A stretch of 64,000 nucleotides of DNA, taken from NCBI RefSeq assembly GCF_933775445.1, contig NC_065873.1:28210001-28274000 (forward strand). The letters run 5' to 3'. This document shows positions 46,448-57,000 of this stretch, in pieces; the stretch's first letter is position 1, and every line of letters begins with the position of its first letter. The position numbers and the translations under genes were made by a program. The DNA comes from Argentina anserina. Its lineage: Eukaryota; Streptophyta; Magnoliopsida; Rosales; Rosaceae. The notes below the pieces were generated by a model that worked only from the letters and a program-made list of their open reading frames with translations, did not search any database and was not told the origin of the DNA.

Positions 46448-49400
46448 ATGGCTTTTAATATTTCTCACTCTGGTAGTTCTGATACATGGATTATTGATTC
46501 TGGTGCATCTGATCATATGACTTATGACAAATCTTATTTTACCATATTATCCCCTCCACCCGTACCCTATGTTACTAATGCTAATGGTGAGCCATTTCCC
46601 GTGGTAGGGACAGGGTCTGTTCGTATTACTCCTACCATAGAGCTTCACAATGTACTCTATGTACCTGCTCTATCTCACCATTTGATATTTGTTCTCCAAC
46701 TGAACGCTGACGCTCAGTGCTATGTGACCTTTTTTCCTATGTATGTGATATTTCAGGATCTTCTCACCGGACGAGTAATTGGTCGGGGGTATTTGCGGGG
46801 CCGGTTGTTTCATTTGGATCTGACGTACGCAGGGGAAAATCCAGGGGGGCACTCTCGGACCGCGTTACTCTCCACTTCTGACAAGATAAGTGAAATTTGG
46901 TTATGGCATCGTCGCTTAGGGCATCCATCTTTTAGTGTTATGAAAAAATTCATGTCCACTTTGTTTATTAATGTGGACGAGTCTTGTTTATGTTGTGAGA
47001 CATGTGTTTTGGGCAAGAGTCATCGATCAACTTATTCCCCTAGTAGTTCAACTAAAAGTTTTCTTCCTTTTGAATTAATTCATTCTGATGTTTGGGGACC
47101 CTCTAAAGAATCTACTGTCTCAGGCATGCGTTATTTTGTGTCATTCATTGATGAGTGCACACGTCTTTCATGGATTATTCTTCTTAAAAATAAAAATGAA
47201 GATTTTCCCGCTTTTCGTACCTTCCATGCCTCTGTCCAAACCCAATATAATGCCACCATTCGAGTTCTTCGTTCTGATAATGGGGGGGGGGAATACGTGA
47301 ATCATGTCTTTCAGGAGTTCTTTAACACACACGGAATTGTTCATCAAACAACGTGTCCTTACACACCTGAGCAAAATGGGGTTTCTGAAAGAAAAAATCG
47401 TCATTTACTTGATATGGCTCGATGTATTCTTTTTAGTGCCCACATGCCTAAATACCTTTGGGGTGATGCTGTCATTACTTCCGCCCACCTCATTAATCGT
47501 CTTCCATCTCGTGTTCTTCAAGGGAAAGTTCCCTATGAGGTGCTTGCATCTCATGTCTCATTACCTTCTTTTCATAATCTTCCTGCCCGTGTTTTCGGTT
47601 GTGTTGCTTTTGTTCATCTTCCACAACATCAGCGTTCTAAATTGGATGCCCGGGCAGTTAAATGTGTGTTTGTTGGGTACGGAGGTCATCAGAAAGGGTA
47701 CCGGTGCTATCATCCTCCTACTCGGAAGTACTATGTCACTATGGATGTTACTTTCTTTTAGGACATGAGTTACTTTTCCTCTTCTGATACTGATCTTCAG
47801 GGGGAGAATTCCTATTTTGAAGAGTTGTATCATGGAGAGGGGGAGACAAATGAGCCAGTCGATATGGTAACAAGTTCCGTTGAGATTACCAAGGTGTCAG
47901 CCACACAGGCACCACCGGAGGTCGTCACTCAAGAGATTCAGGCACCAGAAGCTGACAACACAACTGCCCCTCATGTATCCCGTACTATTGTTTATACCCC
48001 TGACCAAAGCTCTCCTGGTACAGAAGATCACTCATCTGAGGTTAGTCATTCTATTGAGGCTAATAGTAGACAATATGTTTTGCCAAATAGGTCTACTCGA
48101 GGTCAACCCACAAAGAAATATGAACCTACCCTTCAAACTAAATCCAAGTATCCTGTGTCCAATTTTATATCTACCAAAAGATTATCTAAGTCATATGAGT
48201 CATTCGTGAATCAAATATCTACTGTATCAGTACCTAACAAAGTGCAGGATGCATTTGGAGATCCAAAATGGAGGAAAGCAATGGAGGAAGAGATGGAAGC
48301 ATTACAAAAGAACAATACTTGGGAGCTTGTACCTCCACCATATGGCAAGAAGACTGTAGGATGTCGATGGGTGTTTACAGTGAAGCACAATCCATATGGG
48401 TCAGTAAGCCGGTATAAAGCACGCCTAGTAGCAAAGGGGTTCACCCAGACATATGGCATAGACTATGATGAGACATTTGCACCTGTTGCAAAGATAAACA
48501 CTATCCGGGTATTGCTCTCTATCGCTGCTAACTTGAACTGACCTCTTAGGCAGTTTGATGTTAAGAATGCATTCCTTCATGGAGAACTAACAGAGGAAGT
48601 ATACATGGATCTTCCACCTGGATATGTGGCAGCTTCTCCCGATAACTTTGTATGCAGATTGAGGAAGTCTTTATATGGTCTTAAACAGTCTCCTCGTGCT
48701 TGGTTTGGCAGATTCTCACAATTTATGAGGAAAATTGGCTACACGCAGAGTAATTCAGACCACACATTATTTCTCAAACACCAACAAGGGAAGGTAACAG
48801 CCCTAATCATATATGTTGACGATATGGTAGTTACTGGTAATGATACTATTGAGGTGGACAGATTACAAAAGCAGCTAGCCACAGAGTTTGAGATGAAGGA
48901 CCTAGGTACACTCAAGTACTTCTTAGGTATTGAGGTAGCCCGGGGAAGTGATGGTATCTATCTGTGTCAGAGGAAGTACATCCTTGATCTATTAACAGAG
49001 ACAGGTATGTTAGATTGCACTCCAATTGATACTCCTATTGAGCAGAACCATCGGTTAGCAGAGTACCCAGATCAAGTGCCCACCGATAAAACTCGTTATC
49101 AGAGGCTAGTTGGACGTCTGATTTATTTGTCACATACCAGACCAGATGTTGCGTATGCAGTAAGTGTAGTGAGTCAGTTCATGCATAATCCGAGTGTGGA
49201 TCACATGGATGCTGTTGTGAGGATTTTGAGGTACTTGAAGTCATCTCCAGGGAGAGGAGTAATGTTTTCTAATCACAACAATATCCTTGAGATTTGTGGC
49301 TTCACAGATGCAGACTGGGCTGTAAATATTACCGATCGAAGGTCCACATCAGGATACTTTACCTTTGTTGGAGGCAATCTTGTTACGTGGAGGAGTAAGA

Positions 49401-49771
49401 AACAAAATGTGGTAGCTCGATCTAGTGCTGAAGCAGAATACAGAGGTATGGCTCAGGGAGTGTGCGAATTGTTATGGCTTAGAAGTTTGCTACAAGATTT
49501 GGGTATTAAGCCTCAATGTGCCATGCAGCTGTACTGTGACAACAAGGCAGCTATCGATATTTCACATAATCTTGTGCAACATGATCGTACAAAACATGTG
49601 GAGGTTGATCGTCATTTTATAAAAGAAAAGCTAGACGCGAAGATCATTAGTTTTCATTTTGTTTCTACAGAAGAGGAACTTACCGATATGCTCACAAAAG
49701 GAGTGTCTAAAAGGGTATTTTATGATTCACTTAGCAAGTTGGGCATGGTTGATATGTATGCACCAACTTGA
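46448..49771 (+). pseudogene. Copia pol region with two in-frame stops
   Basis: One continuous frame, apart from a TAG at 47759-47761 and a TGA at 48539-48541. In order: aspartic protease (IIDSGASDHM), integrase zinc motif (WHRRLGHPS with CETCVLGK) and catalytic core (HSDVWGP, LRSDNGGGEY, SERKNRH), reverse transcriptase ([19 protein letters not shown]) and RNase H (TDADWAV, SSAEAEYRG, YCDNKAA). The first stop is between integrase and reverse transcriptase; the second is inside the reverse transcriptase. Family members normally have sense codons there, so the polyprotein would be cut into three pieces and be inactive. Confidence 0.93.
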
Positions 49772-49778
49772 GAGGGAG
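49771..49778 (+). other. Polypurine tract
   Basis: AGAGGGAG sits directly before the 3' LTR and overlaps the last base of the pol stop codon; it is the expected plus-strand primer. Confidence 0.85.
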
Positions 49779-49934
49779 TGTTGGCGTGAAACACGGATCC
49801 GAAATTCACGGAGTGAAACGCGGTTCCGGGTTTCACGGATTCCTTTTGTAGGTAGACTAGTATATATATGTACATCATGTGTGTATGAACAAAAGAGAAA
49901 AATTAATCAAGCAACTGTAAATTGTTCTTCCACT
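49779..49934 (+). repeat. 3' LTR
   Basis: 156 bp, same length as the 5' LTR, differing at five positions (four in the first 45 bp, one near the end). It is followed by the right target duplication CTGTT at 49935-49939. Confidence 0.93.
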
Positions 49935-51439
49935 CTGTTCTCCTTGACGATCATCTGCTATTGCATCTGCCAAGCAAAACAAAATTCCCCATACAAGCTT
50001 GTAAAAGATTGGGGTCAGCTCTTCGGCGCAAATTCACAGCATGGGTTATCAAACTTGGTGCAGATTGACCAGACTTGGCCTTCCAAGCAGCTGCTGAGCA
50101 TTTCCAGATGAATGCTGAAACTGCTTCCACCCGACTTGGATTTTTTAATGATGGTGTTGCTGCTTGCTCTTTAAGTTTGGCCACAGCTGAGGCCTCAAAT
50201 ACAAATCTGTTCGTAACACACCTTCCTTTCTTGGCAAAACGCCTGTACAGGCCCCTCATGGTTGCTTCTCCCGGATGTGCACTCTTTCCTTGTTCATCAA
50301 GAATCGGAGGGAACAATGTTGCGCTGTCAAAAGTAGGCAATACATGAACATGCTGATGACCTGATTGACTCTGTGCTGCCGCAGCCCAAGCGTTCAGGAA
50401 AGTGCTTATGGCAACACCATCAACAATCATGTGAGATACATACACTCTAATCACAAAGCCGCCGCAGGCGAAGTTGGTCACTTGTATCATAACTACATCA
50501 GCTCCTCCTCCTCCTCCTTCTCCTCCTGGGGCGGTTGTGGCGTTTGTAAGTTGATCACTGTAATCAAGCAAACTGTTGAAAGGTGGAATAAGCTTAGGGA
50601 GTAATGACAGGTCTGGATGCTGCAGAAACTCCAAGAGGTTAAGAGACTCAACATTGGCCTCTATGTAATAAGCTCCTTCATCGTTGCAATAGATGCAAAG
50701 ATTGCTTCTGATTCTTCCTGGGTTCCTGGAAGGGGGTAAAAGCGAGTCAGGGTTTCCGAGAGAGATTGCTTTAGTGCTTGTGATCTTTCACTACTAGTAG
50801 GAGTAGTAGCAATGAGAGTTGAAACAGGAGGATAGAACAAGATCATAGGAACATAAACTGGAGGCATTAAGTGATCCAAGAGAGAAAATCTGTTAAGTCT
50901 TCAAGTGTGGAGGTGTGGGGGAAGAGGGCTTGATGTACTCCTGGGAAATTATTTGGACCTCCATTGGAGCAAAGCTTCAGAATTGGTATGTATATATTAA
51001 TGATTGGTTAATTGTAGCTTTTGCTGCCACAACGCAATGTGTATCACTAAGTCGACACTAACTATATATACGAATGAATGAAGTTCATGTGTATTACTCT
51101 ATCTACCTGATTTGTTCCTTCATCTTCTCGATCTGTTTGATTGACTATTTGCCATTTGGATTTTTGGATCACCTGTCAATTAGTCTTTGCACTCTGGAAG
51201 GTCTTGTCCATTTTTTAATATTACACATGAGTCGCAACTCGCAAGTCTTGGTACTAAATGCTTGTCGAAAAAAAAAAGTCTTGGTTAAATGCCAAAATTA
51301 ACATCATCTAACATCACATTATCGAAAAATAACATTTAACTTCATAGAGTGGTGGGGTACAAACGACTAACACCAAAGTCATTTTAGAAGTGTCATAAAA
51401 AAGTCATCTAAACACTATTTGCTAGCTAGTTCATTTTAA

Positions 51440-51623
51440 GGGGAGAGTTTCCATTAATGACTTTATAATAAGGACTTGATGATGACTTTTAAATGGACGG
51501 TTGTATAATATGCACATTAAAACTTAAAAATGTCAATTAAACTCTAAATCATTCATTCAACTGTCAAGTTGAAAATCCTCACTAAGTCCTCATTATAAAG
51601 TCCTCAGTTGAAGCTTTCTGTTA
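51440..51623. mobile_element. Short fold-back MITE
   Basis: The left end (GAGAGTTTCCATTAATGACT, then TTATAATAAGGACTT) is inverted at the right end (AAGTCCTCATTATAAAGTCC, then TCAGTTGAAGCTTTCTG). Arms of about 45 bp surround an AT-rich centre. No coding capacity; superfamily not determined. Confidence 0.7.
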
Positions 51624-52102
51624 GACTACAAATTAGAATACATGGTTTTTATGGACAATACGTTTTTAATGTTGGATGTACATATATCAAGACTTAAAAA
51701 CAATCAAACCGGCCATTCTCAAATCTCAAGTCAAAGGTGAGTTCAGGGTTGGGCTTTCGGGTTTGGGTCTAAACCCAATTAATTAGTTTGTTATCTATTG
51801 CTATATTTGTATTTGTCATAAAATATGTAATTTTAAGGAATAATTGAGCTTATTATTGAATAATTGTTTTATACCGCATGCTAATATTGAATTTTTTCTC
51901 ATAACCTATTGTTTATTATTTTATCACAGCAGATGAGTAATGGTCATTCAGGCCACACAAAATAAAAAGAAAAATTATAAAAGTTAGTACATTAAAAAAA
52001 GTCTAATGAGAGCTCAAATTTAGATATTTTCTTGAGAATTAAACTTGAATGTACAACAAAGATAAATTACCTTTCTTGAAAAGTAAAGTTTCAAAACATT
52101 AC

Positions 52103-52678
52103 GGGAGCTTTTATTCATACCTCCTAAAACGGTATTTAAACCTCTCATGTAAATAGACTCCAATTTACTTTAACAAACAACTAAAATGCTATTTAGACCT
52201 CCCCAATTTTACCAAAATGCTCATAGTTCAATAAAATCAATAAAACTTTTTTCTTTTAAAAATTCATTAAATTGATTCAAAAACATATTATAACTATATC
52301 AAGTCTCTAAAGCTTGAATAAAATCATAGTACAATAAAATTTATCTACAATTTTATAACAACAAATGCATTCAAACGAACTGATCATACTAAACTGGAAG
52401 AATACAAAGTGAGAACAATATTGTTATTATGATGCATATGTGAATTATTGAAAACGATAATATCGATCATAGTTTAGCTATATCCTCGTTCGTTTGAAAT
52501 TATTATTGTAAAAGAAAATTTGAGAAATCAGATATATTGTATTGAAATCTTTGTTTTTTTTTGTTTATTCTTGAGTGTATATGTATTGATAATTTTGCAT
52601 ATGTTGACAAAATCAACCCTAACTTGAAAAAATAGGGAGGTCGAAATTCCGTTCTGAGAGGTACGAATAAAACCTCCC
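52103..52678. mobile_element. Non-autonomous DNA transposon with imperfect terminal inverted repeats
   Basis: The left end GGGAGCTTTTATTCATACCT is mirrored by the right end AGGTACGAATAAAACCTCCC, with the match continuing for about 40 bp. A second inverted pair (TTCAAACGAAC near 52372 and GTTCGTTTGAA near 52488) lies inside. The target duplication is unclear. No transposase. Confidence 0.65.
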
Positions 52679-52953
52679 AATTATTATTCAAATAAAAAAA
52701 GGTTATTCAACATGGTACCTAATATGATGATATTATAATAACAACGTGACATGCAACTATTAACTTTTATCTGTAGAAAAGTCCATGAGTAGAAGAGTAT
52801 ACCTACCTTAATTAATAATTATGAACATCATACAAATGTGAACGAAATGACGGCATGTCTTCCATAAGCTTTGACTAAGACAAAAATGAGAATACACAAC
52901 TTTGTATTGTTTAGATTCGATCTATCTAGTATGTGTTATATAAGAGTTTCTAA

Positions 52954-53402
52954 GAGCATTTCCAACAACTTTGACATTTTGAAGAAAATGAGAAATTTGA
53001 GAGAATATTAGGATTTTTCTGCTTCAACAGATTATGTATCTCATTCTCCAAAATAAAGAAATTGATGAGAAAGAATGAAAAATTCTCCAAATTTGAAATA
53101 ATCTGGCAAATTTTTGCAGAAACAAGGGCATTAAATGCTACCATTTCTCCAATAACTTAAGTTTTAATAACAACCAATTAAAACAATAAAAAATTTGAAT
53201 AATTTATTTTAAACTAACAAATTAATTTATAAAATAATTTATGGTTATAAAAATAGGATTATATAATATTTTATTCATTTTTTATAAATGCATAAATATG
53301 CAAAATGGAAAAACTGTTTGAGTTGAGCATAATTTTTTTTGGAGATTTTGGCATTTGTTTATTTATTTTAGAGAAATTTTACCAAAGCTATTGGAGATGC
53401 TC
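52954..53402. mobile_element. MITE with GAGCATYTCCAA ends (PIF/Harbinger-like)
   Basis: Terminal inverted repeats GAGCATTTCCAACAACTTTG and AAAGCTATTGGAGATGCTC flank an AT-rich centre. A 3-bp TAA is present on each side (52951-52953 and 53403-53405), as expected for Tourist-type MITEs. The GAGCATCTCCAA terminus is common among plant MITEs. Confidence 0.75.
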
Positions 53403-54038
53403 TAAGACTCTAAGTTGATAAATGAATCTATTAATTAGATATATGTGCGCATCTTCTTGGAGAATCTGTTCTCTTATTAAATACATCCAATTTTTGGTCT
53501 AAAATTAAAAGGAGAAGCTTCAAGCATGTTTGTCGTGAGACCGATTTTATTGCGGATGTGATTTTGAATTTATGGCGTAGAGTTCCTAACCCAATTTACT
53601 TACTTGGATCAAGAAGCTGCACTTGCATGCTGCTTTTAAAATTCATTTTATCTTTTGTATTATAGTCTAATTCAATTTTTTCTTAAGAGAAAAGTAAATT
53701 ATATTACAAAAACGCCGCCAGGGAATGAAACCTGATTCTCATTACCCGTAAGTAACCTACTTAAGTCTAAGCCAAAGATCCTTGGGTCGAATTCAAACTT
53801 GGGTTTGTGGAGGGTAAAACAGCAAACTTGGGCCGTTATTGGAGTCGGGACCCAAAATCGTTAAGGCCCAACTTTGAGTATCGGACTGAGGTTATCATTC
53901 TGTTTCTCGCTCTCGCAAGTCTCAATCAAATCCAATCACTGCGGAGCTTTTGAGATTTTCTGGAAACAAAAATTCATCTACGGCTCAAAGCCTCAAATGC
54001 TTAAACCCTAACCACAACTTCAGAAAGTTCCAGAAACC

Positions 54039-57000
54039 ATGCACAGATCTCTGTAAGTATATATTTATATATTCATCTCCAACAAACACAAGTATCAATT
54101 CCGCCTCACTAGCTCAGCTTCGTTTTTACAGAGCCAGGTTTCGATTGCGGTCCATTGCAGATTCGTATTCAGACCTCCATGTATGCCTTTCATTTTTCAC
54201 CTGAATTCGTATTATGATATTTGTGTTTATTTTCCGAGTTTTTGATTTGCTATTACTGCTGCGTTTGTAGAGACGAAGAGTTGGTTCCGAGAGACTGTGC
54301 AGTTCTCAAGCACCTAGTACATCCTCATCAGGTAATGTTTCGCAGCTCATCGATTAGACAATACTTGGTTTTTTCTACTGAAGAATTTAGCTGCTCATTG
54401 AGATTAGAAATGCGAGTTCCTGAATTTGAATGGCAAGGTTTATGAATGCAGGTCAAGATGCATTGTGGAATGGAGCAGTTTCGAGTGCGAATATGTTGCA
54501 GAAGAAAATCATTGAGGCTCTACACGCCGGGGAAAGAGACGAAGCCTCCAAGCTGCTTTTGAGTCTAAGCCGGGGAAATGACTTGAAAGGAGCTAATGAT
54601 TTTGTGCATATTCTACGGTACTGTGCTACGTCGCCTGATCCTTTGGTAAGCTGAGAAAGAGAGGAATTAGTTGATGCATGTGCTCATTTGTCGAGGCTAG
54701 AAGACTTGTTCTGTCATTGGTTTGTTTATTTGCATACTTTTTAATGTAGGCGTTTGACTTGTATGGGATAGAATCTCGAACATATGATTTAGGGAGTGTT
54801 GGTACTGTTTAAGGTGCGTATGAAGAGTATCAGAGGAATGCTTGGCAAATAATGAATATGTATAATTTGTTTTGGATATATATAGGTTTGCATCTTGGTT
54901 TTTATCAGTTGTACCATTCTTATGGTAAAATAGCTTTCCAATTTATCCAGTCTTCTAGTGTATATTTATTTGGTTTGTATCATTCATGGAAGTTTTTTAC
55001 TTTTGATGCAGTTTGCTATGGAAACTTGGAAAATAATGGACGAGAAAGAGATTAGTCTGGATGACAAATGCTCCTTGTCTATGGTAAAAGCTCTATGTAA
55101 AGGAGGATACTTGGAGGAGGTATGATTTATACTATATGAGATGGCATTATCGGTAGCCTAGTCAGTTGGCAATAGTAAAGTTATTTGGTATGAATACTCT
55201 AATATTATAGTAATCAAACTATAACTGCTACCAAATTTGCACCAGCTTTCACTGTCAGTCTTTGCTATGATCAACTCATTATTTTCTTGTTTTTCTTTGA
55301 TCAGGCATTCAACTTGATGAATTTTCTTCGACAAAGTCATGCTATCTATTCAATTTTACCTGTCTACAACACTTTTCTGGGAGCTTGTGCCAAAATGCAA
55401 AATATGGTTTATGCCAATCAGTGTTTGGAATTGATGGAGCAACAAAAAGTGGGGAAGAATGAAGTCACATACACACAACTTCTCAAGGTGTGCATAAGAA
55501 ATCATTTTGAATTGCTGTTTGAATCATTTTATGGCTGTTTCTATATACCACTTTAGTTGCCTGTGTTTCTCTGCATGTGTGTGTGTGTGTGTGTTTTTTT
55601 TTTCTTTCAGCTAGAAGATGTTTGGGCTTTGTTTTTGGCTTTTTGATATGCTCTTCATAAGAAAAACAAACCTGGAAAATGATTTTGTTTGGTAACATCA
55701 ATCTCTTGATTGTGGATTCAAATGGATTTATATTAGAATGCTTCAATGTTTTGTAAGGGGATCAAAAGATCAGTAAGGCAGGCCCCAATGCTAGTTATGA
55801 GTTTCCAATAAACTAGTGTCGAAATAATGCTTGATTATTCCTATATATTGACAAAGGTACTGCATTAAGTATGAAGTTGTTTTTTTGACGCTTATGTGAT
55901 GCTCTTCTTGAATACCTGCAATGTCTATATTTAACTGTAAAACGTTACTTTCACATCAATTTAGGAATGGGAAATTAAAAAATAAAAATAAAAGATCATG
56001 GTCTTTGTACTGTTTGAACCCAATGGTGATTTCATAAGTGATTTTATTTTTACCTTGACTGTAGTGATATGACTGGCTCTCCATGTACACATTAATTATA
56101 AATCTCTAGATATTGACTCTGGAACCAAAATATTCAAAGTCAGATTTGTGAATGATGGTATTGTTCGTTCGGTTTAGCTTGCAGTTTGGCGGCAAAACCT
56201 GTCTGTAGCACATGAACTTTGGAAGGACTATATCAAACACTACAGTCTTAGCCTTATCCCTCTGCGAAAGTTTCTTCGGTCATTTATTAGATTGGGAGAT
56301 TTAAAATCTGCATGCAAGACATTGCAATATATGGTGGCTTTAGTCATCAGAGGAAAGACTTCTGTCGGTGTGTCAAGAGAAGGAAGGTGGTATTGCTCAA
56401 GATTGGACATTCCTATACCTCTACACTGTGATTTAGACTTGAAGATACTGAATTTGGAGGAGAATGAACAGTCTGTCCCGTCCAGCTACCGTGAAATTTT
56501 GGATGGCCATGTTGATAGTGCAGATCAATGCACCAGATCAGGCTTGGGTATTATAGAAACTGAGAGTGTTCAAGTGGATGCTCTTGAAAGTACCCCTGAC
56601 AGGGAGCTTTTGGGATATTCGTTCCGCGATTTGATATACGCATGTGCCAAATCAAAACATGGTGACCTGGCTGAGCAGTTAGCCCAACAGGTTTACTAAC
56701 ATCTCCATTTATCTTGTGCATGTCCTGCAATATTTATCTCATACAGTATTCTACCTGTAATATCATATGTGAAGGTTATGTTATAGTAATTCTCTCATGT
56801 GGAGTACAATGTAACTGTACGTATGATTAGAAGTTAAGATTACCGTTTCTAAAAAGTAAAAACACTTATTGGCTGTTTTCTTCATGGATTTCAATAATCT
56901 ACTCCTATCATGTGGTTCTACACCTTACCCGTCTTTTTTTTTGGTATGTACTTGGTCCAGAATTCAGATGTCATCTAATACTAAAGGTGCAAAGTTTTAT

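Larger units (their letters stand above)
45445..49934 (+). mobile_element. Complete but defective Copia (Ty1) LTR retrotransposon
   Basis: A 4490-bp element with 156-bp LTRs, primer-binding site, polypurine tract and a 5-bp target duplication, inserted antisense within BAHD copy 5. The domain order protease-integrase-reverse transcriptase-RNase H identifies Copia. The LTRs differ at five of 156 positions (about 3%), so the insertion is fairly recent on an evolutionary scale. No gag or zinc-knuckle coding region is visible; that place holds host-like sequence. Pol has two stops. The element is therefore non-autonomous and would need proteins from a relative to move. Confidence 0.95.
45006..50964 (-). 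pseudogene. BAHD acyltransferase (copy 5), broken by a Copia insertion and point lesions
   Basis: The N-terminal part lies at 50964-49935 and the C-terminal part at 45444-45006, on either side of a Copia element. The start ATG is at 50964. HxxxD (HMIVD in VSHMIVDGVAISTF) and DFGWG (YDADFGWGKPLWV) are both still present. Breaks besides the insertion: a TAA at 50895-50893 with the frame changing just after it, an apparent 8-bp insertion near 50719-50726 that shifts the frame, and a TGA at 49953-49951 close to the insertion point. The Gly/Glu-rich loop (GGEGGGGGADVV) is unlike copies 2-4, so this is a separate BAHD lineage. Not expected to make a working enzyme. Confidence 0.9.
50965..54038. other. 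AT-rich intergenic region rich in MITE-like elements
   Basis: About 3 kb between the broken BAHD copy 5 and the PPR gene. No coding sequence that I can support; all frames here are short and AT-driven. Three fold-back elements are listed separately. The stretch 53.8-54.0 kb is probably the PPR gene promoter and leader. Confidence 0.6.

Noticed and set aside
46106..46458. Overlapping Pro/Ser-rich frames as a Copia gag
   Set aside because: All three plus phases are open because of GC-rich tandem repeats; no gag helices or CCHC zinc knuckle are present.
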